Source: Siphonodentalium dalli
Lineage: Eukaryota; Mollusca; Scaphopoda; Gadilida; Siphonodentaliidae
Assembly: GCA_032622095.1 (NCBI GenBank)
Contig: CP136064.1
Span: 217,074,205-217,138,204, forward strand
Length of the DNA: 64,000 bases
Reading direction: 5' to 3'
How positions within the stretch are numbered: position 1 is the stretch's first letter; every line of letters starts with the position of its first letter. This document shows positions 47,201 through 56,813 of the stretch, piece after piece. Below the pieces are notes generated by a model. The model made no database searches, was not told where the DNA came from, and saw nothing but the letters and a program-made list of their open reading frames with translations. The position numbers and the translations under genes were made by a program.

Positions 47201-48697
47201 TTCTACATTTTTAGTCATTTGTTTGACCGGAAATAGTTGATTCCGCTATTAGATATTGATTCGAATACGAAACCTATTGAATTTAAATAGAACGTTATTA
47301 ATTGTGCATTGGTGATAATTTATATATATAAATATAAGAATGACAATGTCTATTAGTTTTATAACGATAATCATTGCTCGTGGGAAATCGTCTATTGGTT
47401 TGAAATATATTTATTGATTAAGAAAATATGGCTATTGAAACGGAATGTACGTTTATTGAATATGCGCGAATCTTACTAATTGTGTGTTATTAGATATTAG
47501 TTGAACAGTGAATACTATTAAATTAAAATAGAACATTAATTTTGCATCGGTCAACATTGCAGATTACGAATCTATATTTATTACGGAACTGTCTCTTATT
47601 GAATTCAAGAACGATTATTGGTTTGGAAATGGAGTCTATTGGTTTGAAATAGATTGTCATTGATTAAGAAAATGTGGCTATTGAAACGGAACTGTCTCTT
47701 ATTGAATCCAAGAACGACAATTGGTTTGAAAATAGAGACTATTGTTTTCACAAACCACTTTTATTTCATGTAATTGCCGACCGAATGGCCGCCCATAAGC
47801 TCCAAAGATTGCAATTGTATGTAAAAAAAACGACAGAAAGATCATTCTTCAAACTCTTGATCTCCCAAGACAAATATTCAGATAGAACGTAAAATATTTT
47901 CATATATTAGTGACTAAATTTGAAATTGCTGAACTTGCACTAACTTCAGATAAAAGGGGCAGGTTTCCATTATATTTATAGTAAATAGGGTCATCAGTGG
48001 TTGTTGTTCCAATAGCCTAAACATTCCCAAGTTGAGGAATTCAGGTAATGACTGAAAGTGGGATGAGTCATATACAACATCACAAAGACTGTCGCGACAC
48101 GGGGTCGTTACAACCTGAAGGCTTCCATCATTATTGAATAATATAATATAAATGTGTCTGAACAATTCGACTTACTTTTGGGGAAGGAAGGACGGAGTAG
48201 GTTGACATGAATTTGTCCGGGTAATCATCCTTGAGCATGTCGAGAATTTTAGCTCCCAAACCAGAACCGGTCCCTCCGCCCAACGAATGCGTTAACTGGA
48301 AAGCCTGAAGAATCTCGCACTTTTCAGCCTCCTTTCTGCACGCCTCCATTACACCATTCACCACACTGTCGTCTGCGTTATACATACCAGCAGGCCACCT
48401 ACTGAAGCATCTCTCACCACCATGGAATATGTGTTCAACTCGGAGTGGCAACCCATTCTTCCCGGGGTTCACATATGGTGGTCCGTCACCCAAAGTTGCA
48501 AATATTGACCTGGGAGTATAAACCGATTGAGTGTTCTCGTTGAAGAAAACGCCAACTCTATCCAATTGTTCATCTTTGTAATAACCATGGAACGACCCAT
48601 TTAGGTCAATGCCGTGTTCGGCAGAAATTCGGTTCCAAAATCCTCCAGCGATGTTGTTTCCACATTTACCAACGTTGATGCTGATAATTTCCCTCAT
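37456..48697 (-). CDS. Divergent beta-tubulin-like gene T1 (two exons, 9.9-kb intron)
   Basis: Beta-tubulin forms the GTP-exchanging half of the tubulin dimer in microtubules. Exons 48697-48176 (174 codons) and 38232-37456 (258 codons) give 432 residues, against about 445 for the family. The start MREI is the usual beta-tubulin N-terminus. GGGTGSG (T4 loop, 140-146) is intact and the intron falls exactly between PSPK and VSD. Departures from the family are large. The T3 loop that normally reads GAGNNWAKGHY is changed to a sequence ending WPAGMYNADD. The T7 loop loses its GQLNAD motif (NEMYGTL). The acidic tail is cut off after STYQLYGELI. In the next frame the same DNA encodes an acidic stretch (see findings). 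It pairs head-to-head with T2. The gene looks like a lineage-specific paralogue, possibly decaying at the 3' end. Confidence 0.88.
38475..38585 (+). repeat. Solitary monomer of the 24-32 kb array family
   Basis: 'gaaatccaagatggccgctggcagcc' to 'ctcgttcctatttacatgtcagtgttaacatccatga' matches one array monomer. It stands alone in the T1 intron beside a poly-C run (about 38623-38638). Confidence 0.85.
38904..39440 (+). repeat. Left inverted arm of the 8.9-kb element
   Basis: It pairs with 47136-47797. It is built from variations on 'caaaccaatag' and 'attcaataaga'. The inner edge is 'aacgctaggggt', mirrored by 'gcccctagcgtt' near 47127-47138. Confidence 0.8.
39612..40463 (+). repeat. Mosaic copy: block A joined directly to block B
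   Basis: 39612-40235 copies 20387-21009 and 40236-40463 copies 23681-23912. The 2.7 kb between those blocks at the first locus is missing and no LTR-like sequence flanks this copy. Similarity looks very high by eye. Confidence 0.9.
41060..41130. repeat. Palindromic 'ttgcgcttaagtgcaaa' cluster, small
   Basis: Three degenerate copies of the palindrome ATTTGCGCTTAAGCGCAAAT, related to the cluster at 42101-42255. Confidence 0.7.
41169..41620. mobile_element. MITE with long inverted ends and an inner hairpin
   Basis: The left end GCAAGCCTGCAAATAGCGTG is mirrored at the right. The inverted region runs about 70 bp to 'gaatttagtgatgct'. A second near-perfect 93-bp hairpin occupies 41498-41590. Fragments of the same family occur at 1690-2070, 2803-2835 and 6285-6390. 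Confidence 0.8.
41645..42000. repeat. Two direct copies of the 15.5-16.1 kb foldback arm
   Basis: Blocks at about 41645-41830 and 41835-42000 share 'gagggaagca', 'tatgaccacgg', 'tgtgcagga', 'ctctggga' and 'accaat.tttggga' with the arm at 15850-16020. Confidence 0.65.
42101..42255. repeat. Array of the palindrome TTTGCGCTTAAGCGCAAA
   Basis: About six copies, some degenerate, lie in 155 bp. The units are self-complementary, so the whole cluster can form multiple alternative hairpins. Confidence 0.8.
42447..42916. mobile_element. TTAA-flanked MITE, copy 2
   Basis: TTAA occurs at 42443-42446 and 42917-42920, with ends AGGTACTCAATCC and GGATTGAGTACCT. Inverted 'cagagggtcctatattactatttctttgg' arms make it an extended foldback. 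Confidence 0.85.
43322..43742. mobile_element. TTAA-flanked MITE, copy 3 (diverged)
   Basis: TTAA occurs at 43318-43321 and 43743-43746. The right end 'gagtacct' is conserved while the left end has drifted ('agatgcataatccgaatta'). The interior keeps 'attactatttccttggcttcgggg' and the Thr/Pro-rich 'aacccacccatcaaagct' block. Confidence 0.7.
44235..45203. mobile_element. Non-autonomous hAT element 3 with exact 8-bp target duplication
   Basis: Ends TAGAGCCCGAAGCC and GGCTTCGGGTTCTA are flanked by ATCCGAGT at 44227-44234 and 45204-45211. Subterminal 'ccgccagcca'/'tggc' repeats are found in both arms. A separate perfect hairpin (44498-44590) sits inside. No transposase frame. Confidence 0.9.
44498..44590. 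repeat. Perfect 32-bp-arm hairpin nested in hAT element 3
   Basis: 'tagtccaagtcttcttg...' (44498-44529) is the exact complement of 44559-44590, and gggcccc lies just outside both arms. Perfect pairing suggests recent origin or conversion between arms. Confidence 0.9.
45371..45490. repeat. Foldback MITE
   Basis: 'gttggtttgatattataggcc' at the left is mirrored by 'gggcctaatatcaaaccaac'. The inner arms pair 'taacctcatatca' with 'tgatatgaggtta'. Confidence 0.8.
45560..45860. repeat. Short tandem 'gtttcgtaccat' repeats in foldback arrangement
   Basis: Four copies of 'ttt(c/t)gtaccat' at about 30-bp spacing (45590-45700) face the inverted form 'atggtatggaacgacc' at 45810-45830. Related phrases occur at 43060-43120 and 43770-43870. 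Confidence 0.55.
46585..46795 (+). pseudogene. LINE 3'-end remnant
   Basis: The plus-strand frame reads ...RIRAKTAQFKNSLFVRAIEEWNSL, the 'two-block' C-terminal motif (R..NSF..R.I..WN.L) common to the last residues of jockey/CR1-type reverse transcriptase proteins. Only about 70 codons survive. An antisense frame of 175 codons over the same stretch has no known domain. Confidence 0.5.
47136..47797 (-). repeat. Right inverted arm of the 8.9-kb element
   Basis: Reverse complement of the left arm, with one internal segment duplicated ('cggaactgtctcttattgaat' occurs near 47585 and 47690). Confidence 0.8.
48176..48697 (-). CDS. T1 exon 1 (tubulin nucleotide-binding half)
   Basis: Open from ATG at 48697 through 174 codons to the donor gtaagt. 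Visible landmarks are EHGID, VYTPRSI, QAFQLTHSLGGGTGSG and KDDYPDKFMSTYSVLPSPK. Reading past the donor adds about 14 codons unlike tubulin, which supports the splice site. Confidence 0.92.
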
Positions 48698-51600
48698 TAT
48701 CGTATTATAACATTAACACCGTGTTCCCATAATTGTCACGGTATACATGTTTTAAGTAAACAATTCATACTAATAAGATGAAACTTTGTTTTCTCCGTAA
48801 TTTAATTTCGGTGTTCAGGTATTATCCGTTTCATTGGTTACAATTATGAAGAAACTCAAATTTTCCGAAATCCAAACATGTATCTGCACACTAAGGTATT
48901 GTCTTCATAAGCTGGGGAACATCTTCGAATACGTTCAAAATGACAAAGCCGCGATTAACCACAACAAACATGACACAACAATTTATAGTATAATTATGTC
49001 TATATATGAGTCTACTGACTCTGAATGCGATCAATGCGAAATGTATTCATGGCGCTTTATCGTCATCGATAAATATAGTATGGGTAATCAAAATCTGTAA
49101 CGCGGAACCGGCTCTATAGCCCAACATATTTTTCACTTTTGAACACCGTGAATACTCTTCATGATCCTTCATAGTCCAACAAATTAGACGATTCGGAGTA
49201 AGGCCTATTTTAATATTTGGACATTTATGTGGCCTTACTCCCTCATCGTCCAACCATGGGCGTGAAAAATGTGAACGCTACGAATCCACTTTTTTTACAT
49301 GGCAAGGGCATGCCCCTTTAACTTACACTGTTCACGTCCAATGACACAAATAAAACCATAAATAAAAAACACATACCTGTTGTTGGAATGTTTAGTATCA
49401 TGACTGAACTAACTAGAATATTTTTTGTCACTATTAATCCATTAAAATTTGATCAGAATACACACGTCAGAAATATCAACATCGTCTGCGTGAGGATTTA
49501 CGCGCGGTATTGAGATTACGCGCATGCGTAAAGGAACAGAAATCATGGAAAAAATTTAGGCCACACCAAACTTATTTCGCAGTTTCATTGTTCCAGACCA
49601 CGTAGGAGCAGGCTGATTTTTATAGACATTATTGGATCTATATCCTTATAATTTTTCGGAGTGAATGATTTTTGTTCACATTTATATATTAAGTATATGT
49701 GTAATAAGCGCTAGATAAAAACGCTAACTGGCTGTCAAGCCACATACAGTACAAAAACGGAAAGCTATAGTGGATGGGTGTCAAGTAGGCCTTCAGTTTC
49801 AACAATTGGAAAGTTTGTGCCTAACATGTTGAATTTGTTTTGATATGCGAGTATTACTGTGGTCATATATATAATGTGAAATTTGTAGTGATAAATCGAG
49901 ATATATATAAACACACACATTATATAGCATCGTCGTCGAAATTGCTAGAAGTTTCATAGCAGACGTCTAAATGCAATTTTGGGCGCAATTTGTTACCGGA
50001 TGGGAATATATTCGCTGCCACGTGGTCTTGTATTTTATACATATAAAAACGAGCTTCGCTTTGGTAATTGAGAATGACACAGCTACGAAAATGCATATAT
50101 GTATACGAGTTCAATTATTCTATATAATTTGTAGCCGCCAGTGCCCGCCACACAGATGTGATATTTGTAAGCTCTGTGTGCGCACAGGTACGATTTTAGT
50201 CGAGCGACTGAATATGATTGGCTACCTCCAATAAATAGTACGACTCGATCGTAGAAAATCAAAATTATTCGATTCTTTGCGAGGCCGATCGTGCGTCAAA
50301 ATGTCCTGCGATTTTCCACCGCACAAGCTACGATTTTACCTATATATAGCCTACAATATAGGCTTAACCGGTGCCCGATATTTGTCGTACAATATATATC
50401 GCATCGTACGCGTGTGCGGCGCGCTAAGGCATGTTTAGGTTTTCCGTATCAATAATAATATTATATGTAGGCCGGTCTATTGCCAATTGTGTAATTTCCA
50501 ATTTAACACAGTCAGGCAACTATTTTCGGTACGGTAGCGTATGTACATGCAGGTACAATATAGGCCATACAACATACGTTTAAAAACGTACACATATTCG
50601 CCGTATTATAATGACCATATATTCTTTTACACATATAATAGGATGACCATACTTACCATTACTACTGTAGAAAACATTAACACAACTGTTTATTTGAACG
50701 TTGATTTACCGTTTTCTCATTTTACTGAAAAAGCGGTAATAATCGGTAACCATCGGAACGGCAGGATTTTTTTCTCGATGTCGATTATAAACAGGCAAAC
50801 GAAAATATAGTCGAAGTGCCGTTTCAGTTAATCTGTTTATCACTAGAAATGTGTTGGTTTTATGCCAAAATATCGAACATAGACCTATATAATCCGGCTT
50901 TTGGTGACAATTTGGTCATAGTTTTCGACTTGTGAACATTTCATGGGCAGGTGGTCGTTGAATTAATCGATTACAACTGATTTACTTACACGAAAATTCA
51001 CAGGAATACGAATATAATCCACATAAGTCAGCATAAGTGACTAATAATAATAACTATTACCCATGCATATCATACTCTCGCCGAATCTTGACATACCGGA
51101 AAGCTTGAAAGACCAAGCATCCGGTTAACCGGTTAATCAATTTGAATTTTAAAACTAATAAAATAATTTCCATATCCCTTCAAATATTGTTTACTTAAGA
51201 AAAGGCATCTTTATTTTTGGTACAAAAAATCAAAGGTATACTTTTGATAAGAACACTTCTATGATGAAAATGTCAACAAAACCGGACAAACAGACCCTTA
51301 TTAATGTTATTTATCAAACAAACAACATTTGGCGCTAATGTGCTATCTATAAATGCCAACAATATGACCCAGTTGATATTTCCATATCTGCACGGCATAT
51401 ATTGATTTTCACGAGTAATCAATTTGTGTGGCCTTTATTTTAGAAGCGTGACGTCATCATTATCGTCTGTATTTGAAAATGGTGATATGTTTTCGACTCC
51501 GAGATTAAACTAACAAATCTGTAATTCTGACAACGTTTATATCACAATCTATGTTTGAACATAAAGAATACTATCTCCGCTACAGGTAAGACTCATGTAT

Positions 51601-52495
51601 TTGTAGAAAATTTCAGATAGAATGGTATTTTGAAGGGGTTATATCGGTGGTCACTGGTGTTGACCTGCTTCAAAATTTGTGCAATCTTGGTTTTCAGCTG
51701 TTTTATTAGACTAGAAGGAGTAATACAATCGTAAATGTCCAAATATTAAAATATGTATTAATCCGAATAGTCTAATTTGTTGGACTAGATCCTTCATAGC
51801 GGTATAATTATGTTGTTTCACTTGCGTTGGAATAACATTAGTTTTATATTTAATTATTTTATAACACATGCATATACGCCCCAATGCCATTGTTTGGGGA
51901 AATAATTTAGCATAAATAACTGATATAAAAAAAAGAAAGCCGATTAATCCGCTAATTAACCGGTTCCGCGTTGCATATTTTTGGCAACCACACATAGGCA
52001 TGCTATTTTGAGGAATGACGCCCGCTTGCTGAATGTTTTGAGCTGTATGGAGTTATATGAAGATTTTCTAAGCGGAAACAGTTTGTAGTGTCAGTTTCAC
52101 CCACCCGTGAGAGGACAGCGGGATTGTGAGCGATTTTTATGAGCTCTCATTCCTCACATATACCATTTTCTTGGCATAATTATGGATACCCGTTGCCAAA
52201 ATTCTATAATTCTACTATACTTGTACGCGTATATAACTATATATGTTACATAGCTAATATAGTGTATACAAGGAAGATGAGATGATATTAAATGAACACT
52301 GAATTTTCGAGAAGAATATCTGGACTCAAAACCGACTCACTTTATTAGAACCAATAAATGATTATATATCTTTGAATAACTTGAAGCATAGTTTATTCGC
52401 AGCTAGACCCCTTTGTCCAATACATTGGATAATTATCTACTGCTTGTTTAATCAGAAGAACTTGTTACAATTACTTTTAAACCAAACGGTGAAAT
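48698..52495. promoter_or_regulatory. Head-to-head intergenic region between T1 and T2
   Basis: 3.8 kb between two divergent start codons, presumably holding both promoters. A block of about 100 bp at 49165-49262 ('tagtccaacaaattagac', 'attttaatatttggacattta') is present in inverted orientation at 51699-51790. Terminal 'cgcggaaccgg'/'ccggttccgcg' at 49100 and 51963 hint at a decayed 2.9-kb inverted-end element. No TATA box is convincingly placed. Confidence 0.4.
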
Positions 52496-53020
52496 ATGAT
52501 GCGCGAAATTATTAACATCAATATTGGACAATGTGGCAGCAACATCTCTGGAAAGTTTTGGGATGCTATGTCCACAGAACACGGGATAGATTCATCAGGG
52601 CAGTTCAATGGTCAACACAAGGACGAACAACTACAACAAGTAAACGTGTTCTTCAACGAAGACAACAATTATGTGTACACTCCTCGCTCTATTTCAACTA
52701 TATTTGATGTGAGTTCGTCTTCAGGAATCAAAGAAAAGGGACAACATCATAGTGCGGGTCTCACGTTTCATTGCGAACACCGAGGGTTCAACACATCTTG
52801 GCCTACCGTTCATTACAATGATGATGACTTTGTGGTTAGTGGTATGAGGGAAGCTGTTCGGAATGAAGTTGAACGATGTGAGAACATGCAGGGATTTCAG
52901 TTATCTCACTCCATGGGCGGCGTGACTTCGTCTAGCTTCGGAACTAAAGTTCTATCAATTCTCAAAGACGATTACCCGAAGACGATCGTGACAGCTTTTC
53001 CGGTGGTCCCATCTAAGACG
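52496..53020 (+). CDS. T2 exon 1
   Basis: 175 codons from the first of two adjacent ATGs to the donor gtgcgt after PSKT. The split matches T1's PSPK/VSD junction. Reading through the donor adds 29 non-tubulin codons to a stop at 53110. Confidence 0.92.
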
Positions 53021-56000
53021 GTGCGTATAAATGTGCATTTAATGGCTGCCTTTGTCTGTGATGCCCAGTTGCATGAATGGGTAAATGAAACTAAATTTTC
53101 ATTCTCATGATATTTTAGCACGATATATAAAGAGTGTTTCATATGCTGGACATTACTAGTATCATCCTATCAAAATATCTCAGAATGAGAAACATAAAGG
53201 TACCGATAGTCCGATACTGACCTTTGACCTCCAGTGAATAGTCACCACATGACCTTATACTGTATAACGTATTACAAATTAAGCATATTTTATTCATTAA
53301 GAATATGGGTAAAACTATGGGAGGCAAAATTCACACTTAATAGCCAATTCCTCTTAACAAAAAATAATTTCTCTTAAGAAGAAAGAATTGTGGCCGTCGA
53401 ATTTGTTTTATCTTAACAGGAATTGCGTTCTTAATAATAATTGAATTTTTCAGAAAACAAAAATTATTTCTCTTAAAGGGATACTGTATCCAAAATGTTG
53501 TATTTGGTTTCTATAGTCTCCGAGTCGGAGAATAAGGTAACACTTTGTCCATTATTTGAAAGTCTGTTGAGTACGAAGTAGTGTTACGGATGGCAAATTT
53601 ACCGGAATGCAAAAATACAAATTGTCGTTGTCGAGTAATTTTTGTACAGTTTTCAACCAAATGTATCAAATAAAAGTTATATTATATGCATACTAGTCCC
53701 ATATACTCATTTAAGTTATTGTATCGTCACTAGTGAGTGAGTGGCTTGAGTTTTCTTCCCGTGTCATCATAATGTTTTAACCCTTTGAAACCGAGCGGCC
53801 GGAAAACCGGCCGCTGTGTGAACCTCCAAATACCCCAGCGGCCGGTATACCGGCCGCTGGACCGGCCATATATCGACCACCACGTGTTTGTTGTTTACAT
53901 ACATCGTCGCGGTCGTCTGCTTCTCCAATAATTGTGTTTTTCTGTGTGTCTTGTTGCTATTGTGTTTAAGCACACAACATCATGAATTATGAAGCCTAAA
54001 ACATTTTCGGTAGACGAGGTGGTCCGGCAAATTTTGGAATCGGACGCGGACGCGGAAGATTTCGATGATGATGTCTACGCCATTTGTGAGTTAGAATGGG
54101 AGAACGAAAGCACAGTGGCACTGGGAGATATTCAGACGTCATTCGCCCCAGGAGTGGGTGGCGTTGTTTCAAGTAGAGATACGACAAGAGATCAATGTAT
54201 GGGGTAGTTGAGGTGTTGTGGAAGTGGGCGGAGCTTATGTCGAGGTAGGGGCGTGGCAGGGGGCGTGGCTTCATACCTGCAATTAGTCACGGTGATCATA
54301 ATGTCCATACGTTGAAAAGGGACGCAAATTCGTTTGTCATACGTACCTTTACACCGAATGAGAAGCCGGGACCAAAGAATGTACCAACTTCAATAAGTAT
54401 GGTGAAGTACTTAAATTTATTCTGGGATGATGCACTCTTGCATTTGATTGTCGACGAGACCAACCGAAACGCTCGTCACGTGATTTCGAAAAAACGTAAC
54501 ATGCGCCTAGGAAATGTATCAAATGGGGCATAATATTACGATTGAATGCTCAGGGCAATGGTGTTATTGGATCATTTAGGGTTAGCAACCGTTGCTATAC
54601 CCTTAAACAAAAGTTTGGTTCACTCATCCGGCCAGATATATATAACCAAGTTCACAGTGTGGCATGGGGTGCATCGAAAACGCCATTTCCTAGGGCTGAA
54701 ATACGTCGATAAAAGCTATAATTGCATTTTACATTCGATTTCGGGTAGCTGCATAGCAACCGTTGCCAGGGAGAGATCGTGTGGCAATGTATCCCGGTCT
54801 TAAAATACTCAGTGGTCCATGGGGAACATACATGTAAAGTTTCAGATCTGTGGCACCACTTAAACAGAACCCACCCATTGCGCCTAAACAAAGTCTACAA
54901 TAAATAAAAAATAACACTGGGAGCCCAGGGTCATGGTGTCGATCGTTGTGGGGAGCCAGGGTTCAAAGGGTTTTAAACGATCGTGTGTGCGATCGGTTTA
55001 CCAATCCAGTATCCCTCAATTAATTTGATTACGTTTTGTACACGGAAATTCGTAATTTAATTGACACCATTTTATGGCTCCAGTCATAAATTCAATTTAT
55101 ATCAAATTATTAACTTTGATTTTAAGATAGCCTATTAACCTGAGCGTTTACATATTACAGAATACATCTTCGACTCAAATTACTTATGTTTCTATATATT
55201 ATCGATATTAGATCGTTGTTATCACCGGAAATTTATTGAAAATGGCGTACAGTACCCCTTTAACAAAAATCAACTTCTCTCATCAGAAATACATTTTATC
55301 TTTATAACTTAAAGCTACATAATCTGAATTAATGGTCCTAAATTACTATTTCTTTGGCTTCAGGGTTAAAAAATATTTGATTCAAGTCAATTAAGAACCC
55401 ACCCATCAAAGCTCATGCAGAGTTATCAGATATTGATTTTTGAAATGTTTTTTTTTATACCACCTGGAATATTTGGCGGCCTAGCAAATATTCGACGAGC
55501 CAACGACACCAGATTGCGATGAACAAAATGTTGATATAGAACACGTTTTGTAAACTTTTATACCACAGTTGACAGTGGTTAGCATTTTTGTAATTATTCG
55601 ATTCTGATAACTAAAGCGTCTTTTGAAAAAAATAATGTTGTTGTTGTAATATGAAGATACGAGGACCATCGAATCGAATTGTGAACCTTTAAGAATTTTT
55701 TCCCCAATTTCTGTTAAGAAGAACTGATTTTTTGTTTAGAAGAATGTATTGAGTTCTCTTAACAAGATGTCTACTGTAAATAACTGAAACTTCCCTAAAG
55801 CTGAACTTAGCACAGAAATATTTCCCAACATTTTTGTTTAGAATAATTTATTTATTGTTAAGAGAAATTGAATTCTTCTTAATATGAATTGAGTTCTCTT
55901 AACAAGATGTCTACTGTAAACAACTGAAACTTTCCTAAAGCTGAAATTAGCACAGAAATATTTCCAAACATGAAATATATGCGTGTCCGCCGCAGTTTAA

Positions 56001-56813
56001 ATGTGTGTGATGTTCGTTTTTCAGGTTTCTGATTTGCCGTTGGAACCCTATTGTGCGGTTTTGTGCACATACAATTTATTGAGCAATAGTGATGCCACCT
56101 TCATCATCGATAACGAGGCTGTATATAACGCGTGGTCAAGAAACAATGATGATTCGGCGGTCAATTATGACGCTCTCAACCGACCCATTGTTGAACACAT
56201 GGTTGGAGTGACATCGCATCTCCGATTTACAAATGACATTATTGGCACCCTACCTATTTTCGTACAAGAGATGGTTCCATTTCCGAGTTTGCATTACTTC
56301 TTCAGTGGAAACGTTTCTGAGAAAAGCGAGAGTTGTTGCACTGGGACGAACATTGGAGACCTTTACGGAATTAACAGAGATGTGTTTGACACAAACCATA
56401 TGCTAGCTTCTTGTGATCCAAATGATGGCAGGTATGTTTCATCGTTCGTCATGTTCAGGGGAGAGACATCAAGATCGCGCGCTGATCCTGACCTCTTGAA
56501 ATCTATATGCAAAGACAAACATGATACCAACTGGCTTCCAGGCAAAACCAACTTCTCGGTTTCAGATACCCCAGCACATGGACCAAACACCAGAGTCACG
56601 TCTGTTGTCAACAATTCTGCAATCATTGGTGTTTTTCGGCGTATGCTTGACGAGTTCGATGAAATGTTCAAACGGAAGAAATATATTTTCGGGCTCACCA
56701 TGAATGGAATGGACGAGATGGAGTTCACGGAGAGCAGAAGTATTCTGTCTGATCTGATTGATTCATACAACGAATTAGAGGAAACTGGAACAACTAGTGA
56801 AATCCCCATTTAA
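52496..56813 (+). CDS. Divergent beta-tubulin-like gene T2 (two exons, 3-kb intron)
   Basis: Exons 52496-53020 and 56025-56813 give 437 residues, or 436 if the second ATG (52499) is used. The second ATG gives the family's usual MREI start. Family landmarks are GQCGSNISGKFWD, EHGID, QGFQLSHSMGG, KDDYP, LEPYCAVL, IIDNEAVYN, ALNRPIVEHMVGVTSHLRF, SCDPNDGRYVSSFVMFRG and MDEMEFTE. The T4 signature GGGTGSG is degraded to GGVTSSS (140-146), and the T3 and T7 loops are also changed. The T7 region reads DIIGTLP, sharing GTLP with T1. The tail YNELEETGTTSEIPI is short and weakly acidic. The intron is at the same codon as in T1, so the genes arose by DNA duplication. The intron holds a dead piggyBac and a TTAA MITE. 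Reading frames are intact, so selection probably maintains the protein. Confidence 0.9.
53989..54207 (+). pseudogene. piggyBac transposase, N-terminal fragment
   Basis: Begins MKPKTFSVDEVVRQILESD and continues with an acidic DADAEDFDDD stretch, typical of piggyBac-transposase N-termini. It stops after 72 codons. Confidence 0.65.
54312..54533 (+). pseudogene. piggyBac transposase, start of DDE domain
   Basis: The frame reads FTPNEKPGPKNVPTS, then YLNLFWDDALLHLIVDETN, matching the conserved opening of the piggyBac DDE domain (PGPK... and ..iv.eTNryA). No catalytic residues follow before the stop. Confidence 0.8.
55313..55688. mobile_element. TTAA-flanked MITE, copy 4 (diverged), in the T2 intron
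   Basis: TTAA occurs at 55309-55312 and 55689-55692. The interior shares 'attactatttctttggcttcagggttaaaaaatatttgatt' in pieces with the other three copies. Confidence 0.7.
55730..55950 (+). repeat. Direct repeat of about 110 bp before T2 exon 2
   Basis: 'tgagttctcttaacaagatgtctactgtaaa' and 'ctgaacttagcacagaaatatttcc' occur twice (about 55749-55830 and 55887-55970). This is a recent duplication just upstream of the acceptor. Confidence 0.8.
56025..56813 (+). CDS. T2 exon 2
   Basis: It begins VSDLPLEPY after the acceptor tttttcag and is open for 262 codons to TAA at 56811-56813. It covers the tubulin intermediate and C-terminal domains, ending LIDSYNELEETGTTSEIPI. Confidence 0.93.
   Translation, partial: VSDLPLEPYCAVLCTYNLLSNSDATFIIDNEAVYNAWSRNNDDSAVNYDALNRPIVEHMVGVTSHLRFTNDIIGTLPIFVQEMVPFPSLHYFFSGNVSEKSESCCTGTNIGDLYGINRDVFDTNHMLASCDPNDGRYVSSFVMFRGETSRSRADPDLLKSICKDKHDTNWLPGKTNFSVSDTPAHGPNTRVTSVVNNSAIIGVFRRMLDEFDEMFKRKKYIFGLTMNGMDEMEFTESRSILSDLIDSYNELEETGTTSEIPI

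Larger units (their letters stand above)
38904..47797. mobile_element. 8.9-kb element with long inverted arms and a 6-bp target duplication, inside the T1 intron
   Basis: The outermost sequence TATGGGCGGCCATTCGGTCGG is repeated in reverse at the right end. AGCTCC flanks both ends (38898-38903 and 47798-47803). The left arm (about 38904-39440) and right arm (about 47136-47797) align in reverse along their length. The right arm is longer because a segment of about 90 bp is repeated. A 6-bp duplication with inverted ends of several hundred bases recalls Polinton/Maverick elements. No polymerase, integrase or capsid frame is present, so it may be a deleted derivative or another long-TIR family. 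Later insertions are nested within it. Confidence 0.65.
53781..54972 (+). mobile_element. Truncated piggyBac element in the T2 intron
   Basis: Left end CCCTTTGAAACC follows TTAA (53777-53780). Right end GGTTCAAAGGGTT precedes TTAA (54973-54976). Next to the left end are two GC-rich palindromes, GCGGCCGG-N4-CCGGCCGC-like, at about 53795-53815 and 53838-53860. Two transposase fragments lie inside; the catalytic Asp-bearing part is missing. Confidence 0.8.

Noticed and set aside
56363-56809. Minus-strand open frame of 148 codons over T2 exon 2
   Set aside because: Antisense shadow of the tubulin exon with no independent support.
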